From: Ancylobacter pratisalsi
GTDB lineage: Bacteria; Pseudomonadota; Alphaproteobacteria; Rhizobiales; Xanthobacteraceae
Length of the DNA stretch: 64,000 bases
Direction of reading: 5' to 3'
Assembly: GCF_010669125.1 (NCBI RefSeq)
Contig: NZ_CP048630.1
Span: 3,964,001-4,028,000, forward strand
The notes beneath the pieces were generated by a model, which made no database searches, was not told where the DNA came from, and saw only the letters and a list, made by a program, of their open reading frames with translations. This document shows, piece by piece, positions 1 to 8,064 of the stretch (positions within the stretch are counted from its first letter, which is position 1; the number at the start of each line of letters is the position of its first letter). Both the position numbers and the translations under genes were made by a program.

Positions 1-591
1 GGCGGCACGGTGCTTGGGCTGGCCATCGGGCTTGTGGTGGCGACGCTGCAGCTTTTTACCAATCGCTGGGTGGCGGCCCCACTGACCTTCTACGTCGCGC
101 TGATGCGCGGCACTCCGTTCCTGATCCAGCTCTTCGTGATCTACTATGGCGGCCCCTCCTTCGGCCTCGACCTGACGCCGATGGTTGCCGGCGTAGCCGG
201 TCTTGCGCTCTATGGCGGGGCCTACTTCTCGGAGATCTTCCGCGCCGGCTTCCTCTCGGTTCCGCCCGGCCAGATCGAGGCGGCGCGGATGATGGGCATC
301 AGCCGGTTGAGCATCGTTCGCCATGTGCAGCTGCCCCAGATGCTGGTGATCATCCTGCCGGCACTCGCCAACATGACGGTGCTGCTCTCCAAGGAGACTG
401 CGGTGCTCTCGGTCATCACCGTGAACGAGCTGACCTCGGTGGTGCAGTCGATCGGCTCCACCACCTTCGCTTTTGCCGAGACGCTGCTGTTCCTTGCGCT
501 CGTCTACTGGGCATTCCTCGAAATCGTCACCGCCGCCGCGCGCCGACTGGAAAAGCGGGTTGGCCGCTTCATGCTGCGTGGACAGGGCTAA
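1..591 (+). CDS. Polar amino-acid ABC transporter permease (5' end outside window)
   Basis: Inner-membrane channel subunit of a PAAT-family importer (His/Glu/Gln/Arg/opine type). The open frame runs in from base 1 with no convincing start, so the N-terminus lies outside the window. The visible part has several hydrophobic segments, the FYVALMRGTPFLIQLF segment typical of this permease family, and the cytoplasmic EAA loop (GQIEAARMMGIS) that docks on the ATPase. It stops at 589-591, just before the ATPase ribosome binding site, so the two are co-transcribed. The substrate cannot be read from the permease; the adjacent HutC-like repressor makes histidine or a related compound a reasonable guess. 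Confidence 0.93.
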   Translation, partial: GGTVLGLAIGLVVATLQLFTNRWVAAPLTFYVALMRGTPFLIQLFVIYYGGPSFGLDLTPMVAGVAGLALYGGAYFSEIFRAGFLSVPPGQIEAARMMGISRLSIVRHVQLPQMLVIILPALANMTVLLSKETAVLSVITVNELTSVVQSIGSTTFAFAETLLFLALVYWAFLEIVTAAARRLEKRVGRFMLRGQG

Positions 592-606
592 CGGGAGATG
601 ACGGAT

Positions 607-1416
607 ATGAGCAACCGGCCGATCATCGACGTGCGCGAGGTCTGGAAACGCTTCGGCAATGTGGAGGTGCTGAAGGGCATCGACCTGTCGATCAACAAGT
701 CCGACGTGACCTGCATTATCGGACCGTCGGGTTCGGGCAAGAGCACCTTGCTGCGCTGCATCGCCTTCCTTGAGGAATACAGCGAGGGCGAGATCTATAT
801 CGAGGGCGAACTGCTCGGCTTCTCGCTGGAGGGCGGCAAGCGGCGGCGCGTTTCCGATGCCGAGGTGCAGCGCGTGCGCCGCAATGTCGGATTCGTGTTT
901 CAGCAGTTCAATCTGTGGCCGCATATGACGGCGCAGGAGAACGTGGCGGCGCCGTTGAGGCTGGGCCGCGGCATCGGGCCGGCCGAGGCGGCGCAGCGTG
1001 CCGGCGCCATGCTGGAGAAAGTCGGCCTCTCCGCGCGGGCCAACGCCTATCCGAGCCAGCTTTCCGGTGGCCAGCAGCAGCGTGTCGGTATCGCCCGCGC
1101 GCTCGCCATGGAGCCGCATATCATGCTGTTCGACGAGCCGACCTCGGCGCTGGACCCCGAGCTTGTCGGCGAAGTGCTTCAGGTGATGCGCGACCTGGCA
1201 GCCGAAGGCATGACCATGGCGGTGGTGACACACGAGATGGGCTTCGCCGCGCAGGTGGCGGACACGGTGGTCTTCATCGACGAGGGAAAGATCGCAGTGA
1301 GCGGCTCGCCGGACCATGTGTTCCGCCGCGATCCCAATCCCCGGCTCCGGCAGTTCCTGCAAAACTATTTCGAGCGTAACGTATTCTGGCAATCGGAAGA
1401 GACGCCCTCGTCATGA
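607..1416 (+). CDS. Polar amino-acid ABC transporter ATP-binding protein
   Basis: Cytoplasmic ATPase that powers the importer. Visible motifs in order: Walker [11 protein letters not shown]-loop in [13 protein letters not shown], signature LSGGQQQR, Walker [15 protein letters not shown] and the H-loop VVTHEMGFA. At about 270 residues it is a normal length for the GlnQ/HisP family. An in-frame ATG exists at 598, but GGGAG at 593-597 touches it; the ATG at 607 has 9-nt spacing and is preferred. The binding-protein gene follows after 128 bp with its own promoter, so the binding protein can be made in excess. Confidence 0.95.
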   Translation: MSNRPIIDVREVWKRFGNVEVLKGIDLSINKSDVTCIIGPSGSGKSTLLRCIAFLEEYSEGEIYIEGELLGFSLEGGKRRRVSDAEVQRVRRNVGFVFQQFNLWPHMTAQENVAAPLRLGRGIGPAEAAQRAGAMLEKVGLSARANAYPSQLSGGQQQRVGIARALAMEPHIMLFDEPTSALDPELVGEVLQVMRDLAAEGMTMAVVTHEMGFAAQVADTVVFIDEGKIAVSGSPDHVFRRDPNPRLRQFLQNYFERNVFWQSEETPSS

Positions 1417-1445
1417 GCGCCGGGCACGCACCGTAAGTGGTCATG

Positions 1446-1480
1446 TTGCGGCTCTCGACCTCTTATGTCTATACTTAATA
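1446..1480 (+). promoter_or_regulatory. Promoter with HutC-type operator before the binding-protein gene
   Basis: TTGCGG (1446-1451), 18 nt, then TATACT (1470-1475) forms a reasonable -35/-10 pair. The -10 overlaps GTCTATAC at 1467-1474, an exact match to the GT-N-TA-N-AC operator pattern described for the HutC subfamily of GntR regulators. The same ATGTCTATAC core occurs in inverted orientation before the GntR gene at 3281-3298. A repressor bound here would cover the -10 element. Repression is inferred. Confidence 0.65.
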
Positions 1481-1544
1481 GTCAAAGAAACACGGACGGC
1501 CGCTGCGTCACCCGTGACAATCCGTTGGGGAACAGGAGAGACCT

Positions 1545-2396
1545 ATGCAGCTTCTCGATCGGCGCTCCGCCGTGATCCGCACCGTTCGGCTCGCCGCCCT
1601 GGGCGTGGCCGCTTCCATGACCTTCGCCGGGCTTGCCCACGCTGAGGATCTACTTGCCAAGGTTAAGGCCAAGGGCGAACTGACCGTCGGCACTGAGCTG
1701 CAGTTTGCGCCATTCGACTTCATCGAGGACGGCAAGCAGGCCGGCATGAACAAGGAGATCTTTGCCGAGATCGGTAAGGAACTCGGCGTGAAGATCACCT
1801 TCCTCGACCTGCCGTGGCCGAGCGTGCTTCCCGGCCTCGAGGCGGGCAAGTTCGACATGGTGGCCGGTCCTGCGACGATCACCAATGCCCGCATGGAACG
1901 CTACCGCTTCTCTTCGCCGATCGCGAACGCGACCGTCGCGATCCTGAAGAAGAAGGGCGACACCTCGATCACCAAGCCGGCAGATATTGCAGGCAAGAAG
2001 GTTGGTTCAGGCAAGGCGACCGCCCAGCTCGCGCAGCTTCAGGAGTTCGGCAAGACGCTGTCGCCGGAGCCGACGATCCAGGAATATGTCGACTTCAGCC
2101 AGTCCTATGCGGATCTGGGCGCTGGCCGCATCGTCGCGGTGGCGAACTCGCTCCCGAACATCGCCTTCCTCGCCAAGCAGAAGCCCGATGTGTTCGAGGT
2201 GGTCGAGCCGCCTTTCGGCAAGCCGGTCTATTTCGGCTTTATCGGCGCCAAGTCCGAGGACGCCAAGTCGCTGATGGATGCGGTGGACGCGGTCATCATC
2301 AAGATGAAGCATGACGGGCGTCTGGCCGCGCTGCAGAAGAAGTGGTTCGGCACCGAGATGTCGACGCCGGATACTGTCGAGAAGGCCAGCTTCTGA
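1545..2396 (+). CDS. Periplasmic amino-acid-binding protein of ABC importer (SBP_bac_3)
   Basis: Solute receptor for the importer encoded just upstream. A signal peptide of about 33 residues ends in AGLAHA-ED, followed by the family-typical opening KGELTVGTELQFAPFDF and the ligand-lobe segments MVAGPATITNARMERYRFSSP and KPADIAGKKVGSGKA. At 283 residues it is full length. A clear AGGAGA ribosome binding site precedes the ATG. The order permease-ATPase-receptor, with a separate promoter and HutC-type operator for the receptor, suggests receptor excess and control by the neighbouring GntR protein. The ligand is unknown; a histidine- or urocanate-like ligand would fit the regulator. Confidence 0.94.
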   Translation: MQLLDRRSAVIRTVRLAALGVAASMTFAGLAHAEDLLAKVKAKGELTVGTELQFAPFDFIEDGKQAGMNKEIFAEIGKELGVKITFLDLPWPSVLPGLEAGKFDMVAGPATITNARMERYRFSSPIANATVAILKKKGDTSITKPADIAGKKVGSGKATAQLAQLQEFGKTLSPEPTIQEYVDFSQSYADLGAGRIVAVANSLPNIAFLAKQKPDVFEVVEPPFGKPVYFGFIGAKSEDAKSLMDAVDAVIIKMKHDGRLAALQKKWFGTEMSTPDTVEKASF

Positions 2397-2432
2397 CGCT
2401 GCTTCCCGGCACCGCGTGAGAATTTTGTTGGA

Positions 2433-2471
2433 GGCCGTCGCATCTTCGGGTGCGGCGGTCTTTTTCTTTTT
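2433..2471 (+). terminator. Rho-independent terminator after the binding-protein gene
   Basis: GGCCGTCGCA (2433-2442) pairs with TGCGGCGGTC (2451-2460) around an 8-nt loop, with two G-U pairs, and is followed by TTTTTCTTTTT. It lies between the convergent binding-protein and GntR genes; the T-run serves the plus strand. Confidence 0.85.
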
Positions 2472-2481
2472 CGGTGCTTGC

Positions 2482-3225
2482 TCAACCCTGCGGCGAGAAG
2501 CGGGCGATAAGATCGTAGAGATCGCCACGAAAGACCTGCCGGACGAAGGTGACGGTGGCGTTGTTGCGCCAGGTGCGCCGTTCCAGGGTCAGGCAGGCCG
2601 CTCCCTTCGGGATCGCGAGCGACTGCGCAACGCGCGCGGAAGCGTTCACCGCGCTGATGCGGTGCTCGGCCTCCGTCCAGGGAACATGACGCAGAAGCCA
2701 GGAGCCTGGCGTTTCGCTGGCGAAATCGACCTTCGCCGCTTCCGGCACGGTGTCGAGGCCGATAAGCCGTTCCTCCAGCGCGAAGGGCCGGCCGTTGGAC
2801 AGGTGGCGGCAGGTGATGTCGAGTACTTCCGCGCCAGCGGCCAGCGCTGTTTCCAGCCGGTCGTGGGCGTTGGCGAGCCGGCGGTGGCAGGCGATCAGTT
2901 CGTATCCATAGGTCTCGCCGCGTGCCGCGATCTCGACGGGAATGTCCGGAATACGCAGCACGGCCGAATGAATGCGCGGCTGCGCCACGAATGAGCCGGC
3001 GCGCCGCCGTCGCTCGATGAGGCCCGCCGCGACCAAACCGGCGATGACCTTGTTGACGGTCATGCGGGCGCAGCCATACTGAGCCATCAACTCGTGCTCG
3101 AACGGGATACGATGGCCCGGCGGCCATTCGCCTGAGAGAATGCGCGCTTCCAGATCCGCGCGGATCCGTTGATTAAGCGTGACGCCGGCCGTGTTCGTGG
3201 GGCGGAGATCGGGGCGGGCTGTCAC
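2482..3225 (-). CDS. hutC: HutC-type GntR transcriptional regulator (UTRA domain)
   Basis: DNA-binding repressor with a ligand-sensing UTRA domain. The N-terminal winged helix contains SGEWPPGHRIPFEHELMAQYG and CARMTVNKVIAGLVAAGLI; the UTRA half includes HLSNGRPFALEERLIGLD and the closing LTLERRTW, which closely resemble histidine-utilisation repressors. A GTG at 3244-3246 is possible, but AGGGAG at 3235-3240 sits 9 nt before the GTG at 3223-3225, which I chose. It is convergent with the amino-acid ABC genes. Matching operator halves before itself and before the receptor gene suggest autoregulation and control of the importer. No hut enzymes are visible; they may lie left of the window. The family call is firm, the hutC name moderate. 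Confidence 0.85.
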   Translation of the reverse strand: MTARPDLRPTNTAGVTLNQRIRADLEARILSGEWPPGHRIPFEHELMAQYGCARMTVNKVIAGLVAAGLIERRRRAGSFVAQPRIHSAVLRIPDIPVEIAARGETYGYELIACHRRLANAHDRLETALAAGAEVLDITCRHLSNGRPFALEERLIGLDTVPEAAKVDFASETPGSWLLRHVPWTEAEHRISAVNASARVAQSLAIPKGAACLTLERRTWRNNATVTFVRQVFRGDLYDLIARFSPQG

Positions 3226-3280
3226 GGCGCGATGCTCCCTCTTCACTCAACGGAGGGGAGTATTCTAACCCACACGCCTC

Positions 3281-3298
3281 ATATGTATAGACATTAAT
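3281..3298 (-). promoter_or_regulatory. HutC-type operator before the GntR gene
   Basis: Contains GTATAGAC (3285-3292), the reverse complement of the GTCTATAC found at 1467-1474; both fit GT-N-TA-N-AC. Read on the minus strand the shared core is ATGTCTATAC. The site lies about 60 bp before the GntR start, so it is a likely autoregulatory operator. Confidence 0.6.
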
Positions 3299-3402
3299 CT
3301 CCGTCGACCCGCTGCCGGCAATAAACGACGGTCGGGCGCGCGTGGCCAAGCCGACTTTGCGGCCGACGCGGGCACCGCATGAGGAGAGGCGCCCGCGCCG
3401 AG

Positions 3403-4728
3403 CTAATTGATCGGGCCCATGACCTGATCCGGCAGCCAGGTAACGATGCCGGGGAATATACTCAGGATCACGATACCCAGGAGCATCAGCAGCACATACG
3501 GCACGGCGCCGCTGAGCACCTGTCCCGACGGCACCTGCGGAGCTATCGCCTTGACCACGAACAGGTTGAGCCCCACCGGCGGCGTGATCAGTCCGATTTC
3601 CATGTTGATGGTGAGGACGACCGCGAACCAGTAGGGGTCGAAGCCGGACGAGACGATGATCGGATAGAGCAGGGGCGCCGACATCACGATGATGGCGACG
3701 GGTGGCAGGAACATGCCCGCCAGCAGCAGGAACAGGTTGATCACCCCCATCAGTACCCAGCGGTTCACGTCGAGCGCGGCAATCTCGGCGGCGATGGTCT
3801 GGGTGATGAAGAGCGAAGACAGCGCGAAGGCGAACAGCTCCGCCGAGGCCATGATCATCATGATCATGACGCTCTCGCGCAGGGTCGTCGAGAAGATGTC
3901 GAAGATCGGCTTGGGCCGGCTCAGCCGGTACATGACGATGACGACGCCGAGGGTGAGAAAGGCGCCCGCGCCCGCAGCCTCGGAGGGCGTCGCCACCCCG
4001 CCATAGAGCACGTAGAGCGTGCCTAGAATGATGACCAGAAAGGGGGCCACCTTAGGCAGGGCCGTGAGCTTCTGCACGAAGGTGAACCGGGAGCCCTGAA
4101 CGTCGAAGCGAAAGCCCTTGCGCCGGCAGTCATAAACCGCCCAGCTCATGAACATCGTGGTGAGCATCAGGCCGGGCAGCACGCCGGCGAGAAATAGCCG
4201 GCCGATCGATGTCTCGGTCGCGATACCGTAGACGATCATTGTCACCGACGGTGGGATAAGGATGCCCAGCGTGCCGCCCGCGCAGATGGAGCCCGTCGCG
4301 ACGCTGGCCGGATATCCCCGCTTGAGCATTTCGGGGATGCCCATCTTGCCGATGGCGGCGCAGGTTGCCGGGCTCGATCCGGTCATGCCGGCGAAGATGG
4401 CGCAGGCGCCTATATTCGACAGTACCAGACCTCCGGGGACGCGGCTCAGCCATCGGTCAAGCGCCTCGTACAGGTCGCGGCCGGCCGGGGTCGCGGCAAC
4501 CGCCGCGCCCATCAGCACGAACATCGGGATCGACACATAGGCGAGGTTGGCGATCCCTGAGAACATGGTCTCGGCCAGCACATCGAACACGCCGATGCCG
4601 TTGGCGAACACCAGCCCACCAATGGCCGTGAGGCCAAGGGCGAAGGCGATGGGCATGCCGGTGGCCAACAGGAACAGCAGCAGCCCGATGATCAACATGC
4701 CCGAGGAGGTGGGAGACAGGGTCATCAT
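3403..4728 (-). CDS. TRAP transporter large membrane subunit (DctM family), probably malonate (matM-like)
   Basis: The ion-coupled transport channel of a TRAP dicarboxylate importer. The 441 residues are very hydrophobic with about 12 membrane segments and the DctM hallmark runs AGMTGSSPATCAAIGKMGIP and GILIPPSVTMIVYG. Its start ATG overlaps the stop of the small subunit by four bases (ATGA), so the two are translationally coupled. It is the last gene of the leftward matA-matB-TRAP series. Malonate as substrate is inferred from the co-transcribed malonyl-CoA enzymes; Sinorhizobium meliloti, as I recall, has a comparable matPQMAB operon. Confidence 0.93.
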   Translation of the reverse strand: MMTLSPTSSGMLIIGLLLFLLATGMPIAFALGLTAIGGLVFANGIGVFDVLAETMFSGIANLAYVSIPMFVLMGAAVAATPAGRDLYEALDRWLSRVPGGLVLSNIGACAIFAGMTGSSPATCAAIGKMGIPEMLKRGYPASVATGSICAGGTLGILIPPSVTMIVYGIATETSIGRLFLAGVLPGLMLTTMFMSWAVYDCRRKGFRFDVQGSRFTFVQKLTALPKVAPFLVIILGTLYVLYGGVATPSEAAGAGAFLTLGVVIVMYRLSRPKPIFDIFSTTLRESVMIMMIMASAELFAFALSSLFITQTIAAEIAALDVNRWVLMGVINLFLLLAGMFLPPVAIIVMSAPLLYPIIVSSGFDPYWFAVVLTINMEIGLITPPVGLNLFVVKAIAPQVPSGQVLSGAVPYVLLMLLGIVILSIFPGIVTWLPDQVMGPIN

Positions 4729-5231
4729 GCCTCAACTCCCGCGGTGCGGGGGCCACGGACGCGGCGGATCAGCTCGGCAACATATTGCAGCGAGAGCAGC
4801 GCGAAACTGACGGGCAGGGGAAGCAGCGGAATCCACAAGGTGATCGCGGCCACGGACGAGGTGTGCCAGTCGTTCACATAGGCCTCATGGAAAAACATCG
4901 CGCTTGCGATCGTCATCAGCACGGCGAAGAGCAGTCCGAGCAGCGCGCCGAATATGCCGAGCCAGCGCTGCGCGGGCGGCGCGAACATCAATTCCACGAC
5001 GTCGACCCCAACATGGCCGCGCGTGTGAAGCACATAGGGCGAGCCGAGGAACATCGCGGCAGTGGCAGCGAAGACCACGAAGTCCGTTTGCCAGATGGTG
5101 GGGGAACGGAACACATATCGCAGGAAGATCATCTCGCAGATCACCAGCATGGCGGCGACCAGCAGCAGGCCGGCAAAGATGGCACAGGCTTTGGAGATGA
5201 AGTCCACCGTTCGCAGGAACAGGTTTGTCAT
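4725..5231 (-). CDS. TRAP transporter small membrane subunit (DctQ family), matQ-like
   Basis: Small four-helix partner of the DctM-type subunit, about 168 residues. Hydrophobic stretches include ACAIFAGLLLVAAMLVICEM and WIPLLPLPVSFALLSLQYV, with the family-typical FLRYVFRSPTIWQTDF between the first helices. I chose the ATG at 5229-5231 (MTNLFLRTVDF); a GTG 28 codons upstream would add a polar, proline-rich leader unlike the family. Neither start has a strong ribosome binding site. A long intercistronic hairpin lies between the receptor gene and this one. Confidence 0.85.
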   Translation of the reverse strand: MTNLFLRTVDFISKACAIFAGLLLVAAMLVICEMIFLRYVFRSPTIWQTDFVVFAATAAMFLGSPYVLHTRGHVGVDVVELMFAPPAQRWLGIFGALLGLLFAVLMTIASAMFFHEAYVNDWHTSSVAAITLWIPLLPLPVSFALLSLQYVAELIRRVRGPRTAGVEA

Positions 5232-5342
5232 CTGGGCGCTTTCGTCCGTAGGGGTGGGCTGGTTCGCTGCGCTGGGGCGGTCCGGGCCGGTGCTTGCGTG
5301 ACGGATCGGCGGCACGGGGCGGTCGGGCGTCGGCGGCGGATG

Positions 5343-5378
5343 GACCGTGCGCGCTCCCCATCGGCAGCGCGCACGGTC
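5343..5378 (-). promoter_or_regulatory. Intercistronic hairpin between TRAP receptor and membrane subunits
   Basis: GACCGTGCGCGCT (5343-5355) is the exact reverse complement of AGCGCGCACGGTC (5366-5378), giving a perfect 13-bp stem with a 10-nt loop 9 bases after the receptor stop codon. No T-run follows on the minus strand, so it looks like an RNA-stabilising or partial-attenuation element rather than a full terminator. Such elements commonly raise receptor output above that of membrane subunits. Confidence 0.7.
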
Positions 5379-5387
5379 AGCGTGTGA

Positions 5388-6392
5388 TCACTGAACGGCG
5401 AGCGCCTTCTTGATCAACTCGTCGCCGCCCTTCACCTTCTCGGAGAAGTTCTTGTAGGCGCTTTCCTGAGCGACCTTCAGCCAGGCGTCGTAATCGGCGC
5501 CCGACATCTCGACCACTTCGACGCCCGCACCCTTGAAGGTATCGATGAGCTTCTGGTCGGCCTTGCGCACTTCGACCGCGAACCAGGCCTGGGCCTTTTT
5601 GCCGGCGGCGAGAATGGCCTTCTGCTGGTCCGGGTTCAGGCGATCGAACACGCGCTTCGACATCAGCACCGGCTCATACATGAACCAGAGCGCGTTCTCG
5701 CCCGGTGCGGTCAGGCACTTCACCTGCTCGAACAGACGGTAGGAGACGAAGCTCGAAGACGACGTGTTGGTGGCATCGAGCACGCCGGTCTGCATGCCGG
5801 AATAGATTTCAGACGAGGGCATCGAGGAAATCGAGGCACCGGCCGCGGCTAGCATCTGCTCGAAGGCCGGTCCGGCGGCGCGCGTCACCTGACCCTTGAT
5901 GCTCTCCGGATTGGTGATGCAGTTCTTCTTGGAGGCAAAGGCGCCGGAGAGCCACGCATCGGCGATGACGATAGCCCCCTGTTCCTCGATGATCTGCTTG
6001 ATTTCCTTCATGAACGGCGAGTCGTTCATCCGGTCCGCGCGGTCGAAGTTGCGCACCAGCCCCGGCATCAGCGTGGCCGAAAACTGCGGCACGCGGCCGG
6101 AGGCATAGTCGAGCGGGAAGCTCGACATGTCGAGCTGCCCCTTTGTCAGGGCGCCCCACTGCTCGTTCGCCTTGAAGAGCGAGGAGCCGGGAAAGACCTG
6201 GATCTTGATCCCGACATTCGCCGCCTCTACGTCGCGGGCGATCATCTGCACCATCTCGTCGCGCGGGTCGCCCTTGCCACCGGGAAACTGGTGCGAGGCG
6301 CGCAGGGTGATGTCCTGGGCGAAAGTGGACGAGGCAAAGGCGAGAGCGCAGGTGAGTGTGAGCGCACGCGCAATGGAACGCGTTCCGGTCAT
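5388..6392 (-). CDS. TRAP transporter periplasmic receptor (DctP family), matP-like
   Basis: Periplasmic solute receptor, about 334 residues. The start at 6390-6392 is fixed by a strong AAAGGAGGAAAGTC just upstream; a longer frame starting at 6473 is unlikely. The signal peptide is MTGTRSIARALTLTCALAFA ending SSTFAQ-D, then the mature N-terminus ITLRASHQFPGGKG typical of DctP proteins, and the ligand-contact segment AAGPAFEQMLAAAGAS. Encoded directly after matB in the same direction, it probably captures malonate or a close dicarboxylate, which MatB then activates. Confidence 0.93.
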   Translation of the reverse strand: MTGTRSIARALTLTCALAFASSTFAQDITLRASHQFPGGKGDPRDEMVQMIARDVEAANVGIKIQVFPGSSLFKANEQWGALTKGQLDMSSFPLDYASGRVPQFSATLMPGLVRNFDRADRMNDSPFMKEIKQIIEEQGAIVIADAWLSGAFASKKNCITNPESIKGQVTRAAGPAFEQMLAAAGASISSMPSSEIYSGMQTGVLDATNTSSSSFVSYRLFEQVKCLTAPGENALWFMYEPVLMSKRVFDRLNPDQQKAILAAGKKAQAWFAVEVRKADQKLIDTFKGAGVEVVEMSGADYDAWLKVAQESAYKNFSEKVKGGDELIKKALAVQ

Positions 6393-6509
6393 GACTTTCC
6401 TCCTTTTTGGCCCGCTGTATGGCGGACTGCTGGCGTTTCCAATGTTATTTAGATGTCGCGGAAGTTGACCCACCGTCGACTTTTCCGCCCTTTCCCAGGC
6501 GGCGGTATC

Positions 6510-8045
6510 TTAGGCAATATTGCGGTAGATGTCCCGATAGGTGTCCCTCAGGATGTTCTTCTGCACCTTACCCATGGTATTGCGGGGAAGTTCATTCACA
6601 AAGAAGACCCGCTTGGGTTGCTTGAAGCGGGCAAGGCGACTTTCAAGGGCCTTCTGGATGCCCTGCTCGGAAAGATCGGCGCCCTTGGCCATCACCACCA
6701 CGGCGGTCACGCCCTCGCCAAAATCGGGATGGGGAACACCGATGATCGCGCTTTCCACCACGCCGGGCAGGGCGTCGATCTCGCCTTCCACCTCCTTCGG
6801 ATAGACGTTGAAGCCGCCGGTGATGACAAGATCCTTGCCGCGCCCAACAATGTGCACATAGTCGTTCGCGTCGATCTTCCCGAGGTCGCCCGTGACGAAG
6901 AATCCGTCATGGAACTCGCTCGCGGTCTTTTCCGGCATCCGCCAGTAGCCCTTGGTGACGTTCGGACCCTTCACCTCGATCATGCCAATCTCATCGGAGC
7001 CGAGCACCGTGCCTGATTCAGGATCGACGACCCGCACGCTGACCCCGGGCAGGGGTAAGCCAACGGTGCCGGCGATCCGCTCGCCCTCATAGGGATTGGA
7101 CGTGTTCATGCCCGTCTCGGTCATGCCGTAACGCTCGAGAATGGCGTGGCCGGTCCGTTCGCGGAAGGCGCGGTGGGTTTCGGCCAGCAAGGGCGCCGAG
7201 CCAGAGGTGAACAGCCTCATATGCTGCGTCGCCTCGCGGGTGAGGCCCGGCTGGTCAAGAAGGCGGGTGTAGAAGGTGGGAACGCCCATCAGGCATGTCG
7301 CCTGCGGCATCAGCTCTATGGCTTCGCGGGCATCGAACTTGGTGCGGAACAGCATGGATGCGCCGGACATGAAAATGACGTTGGCGGCGACGAACAGTCC
7401 GTGCGTGTGGAACAGCGGCAGGGCGTGGATCAGCACGTCATTCGAGGTGAAGCGCCAGTAGTCCTTCAACGTCACAGCGTTGGAAAGCAGGTTGCGATGC
7501 GTGAGCATGGCTCCCTTGGCGCGCCCGGTGGTGCCTGACGTGTAAAGGATGCAGGCGAGTTCATCGGGCCCGCGCGCCACATCGGGGAACGTGGGCGACA
7601 ACGCCGCTGCGGAAACCGTCAGCGATCCGACACCATCGTTTCCAAGGGTTTCGACGCAGGGAACGCCGATCTCGGTGGCGAGTGCGCGCGCCTCGGTCTC
7701 GATCTCGGGGCGGCAGACGAACAGCGCCGGCTCGGCGTCGGTCAGGAAGTATTTCACCTCGTTGAGTGTGTAGGCCGTGTTGAGGGGCAGGTAGACGGCG
7801 CCCGCCCGGATGGTGGCGAGATAAAGGGCAAGGCTCGGCCAGGACTTTTCCACCTGTACCGCCACGCGGTCCCCCGGTTTCACGCCGCGCGATACCAGCA
7901 GATGAGCAAGCCGGGCGGAGAGCGCGAAAGCGTCGCCATAGGTCTCGATGCTGCCGTCGGCGAGCCGGGCCAGCGGCGCGTCGAGAGAAGGGACGGCCGC
8001 GACGATGGCGGAAAACAGGTGGTTGTCAGACGCGGTTTTGGACAT
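6510..8045 (-). CDS. matB: Malonyl-CoA synthetase (malonate-CoA ligase)
   Basis: Cytoplasmic acyl-CoA synthetase turning malonate, ATP and CoA into malonyl-CoA. Motifs of the ANL superfamily in order: AMP-binding P-loop LYTSGTTGRAKGAMLTH, RYGMTETGMNTSNPYEGERI (the form typical of MatB), FFVTGDLG, GGFNVYPKEVE, and the catalytic lysine motif PRNTMGKVQKN near the C-terminus. It has 511 residues from the ATG at 8043-8045 (MSKTASDNHLF); a longer frame to 8156 overlaps matA and lacks support. Only 19 bp separate it from matA. Together MatB and MatA convert malonate to acetyl-CoA and CO2. Confidence 0.95.
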   Translation of the reverse strand: MSKTASDNHLFSAIVAAVPSLDAPLARLADGSIETYGDAFALSARLAHLLVSRGVKPGDRVAVQVEKSWPSLALYLATIRAGAVYLPLNTAYTLNEVKYFLTDAEPALFVCRPEIETEARALATEIGVPCVETLGNDGVGSLTVSAAALSPTFPDVARGPDELACILYTSGTTGRAKGAMLTHRNLLSNAVTLKDYWRFTSNDVLIHALPLFHTHGLFVAANVIFMSGASMLFRTKFDAREAIELMPQATCLMGVPTFYTRLLDQPGLTREATQHMRLFTSGSAPLLAETHRAFRERTGHAILERYGMTETGMNTSNPYEGERIAGTVGLPLPGVSVRVVDPESGTVLGSDEIGMIEVKGPNVTKGYWRMPEKTASEFHDGFFVTGDLGKIDANDYVHIVGRGKDLVITGGFNVYPKEVEGEIDALPGVVESAIIGVPHPDFGEGVTAVVVMAKGADLSEQGIQKALESRLARFKQPKRVFFVNELPRNTMGKVQKNILRDTYRDIYRNIA

Positions 8046-8064
8046 GGTGGTTCTCAGGCGGCTT

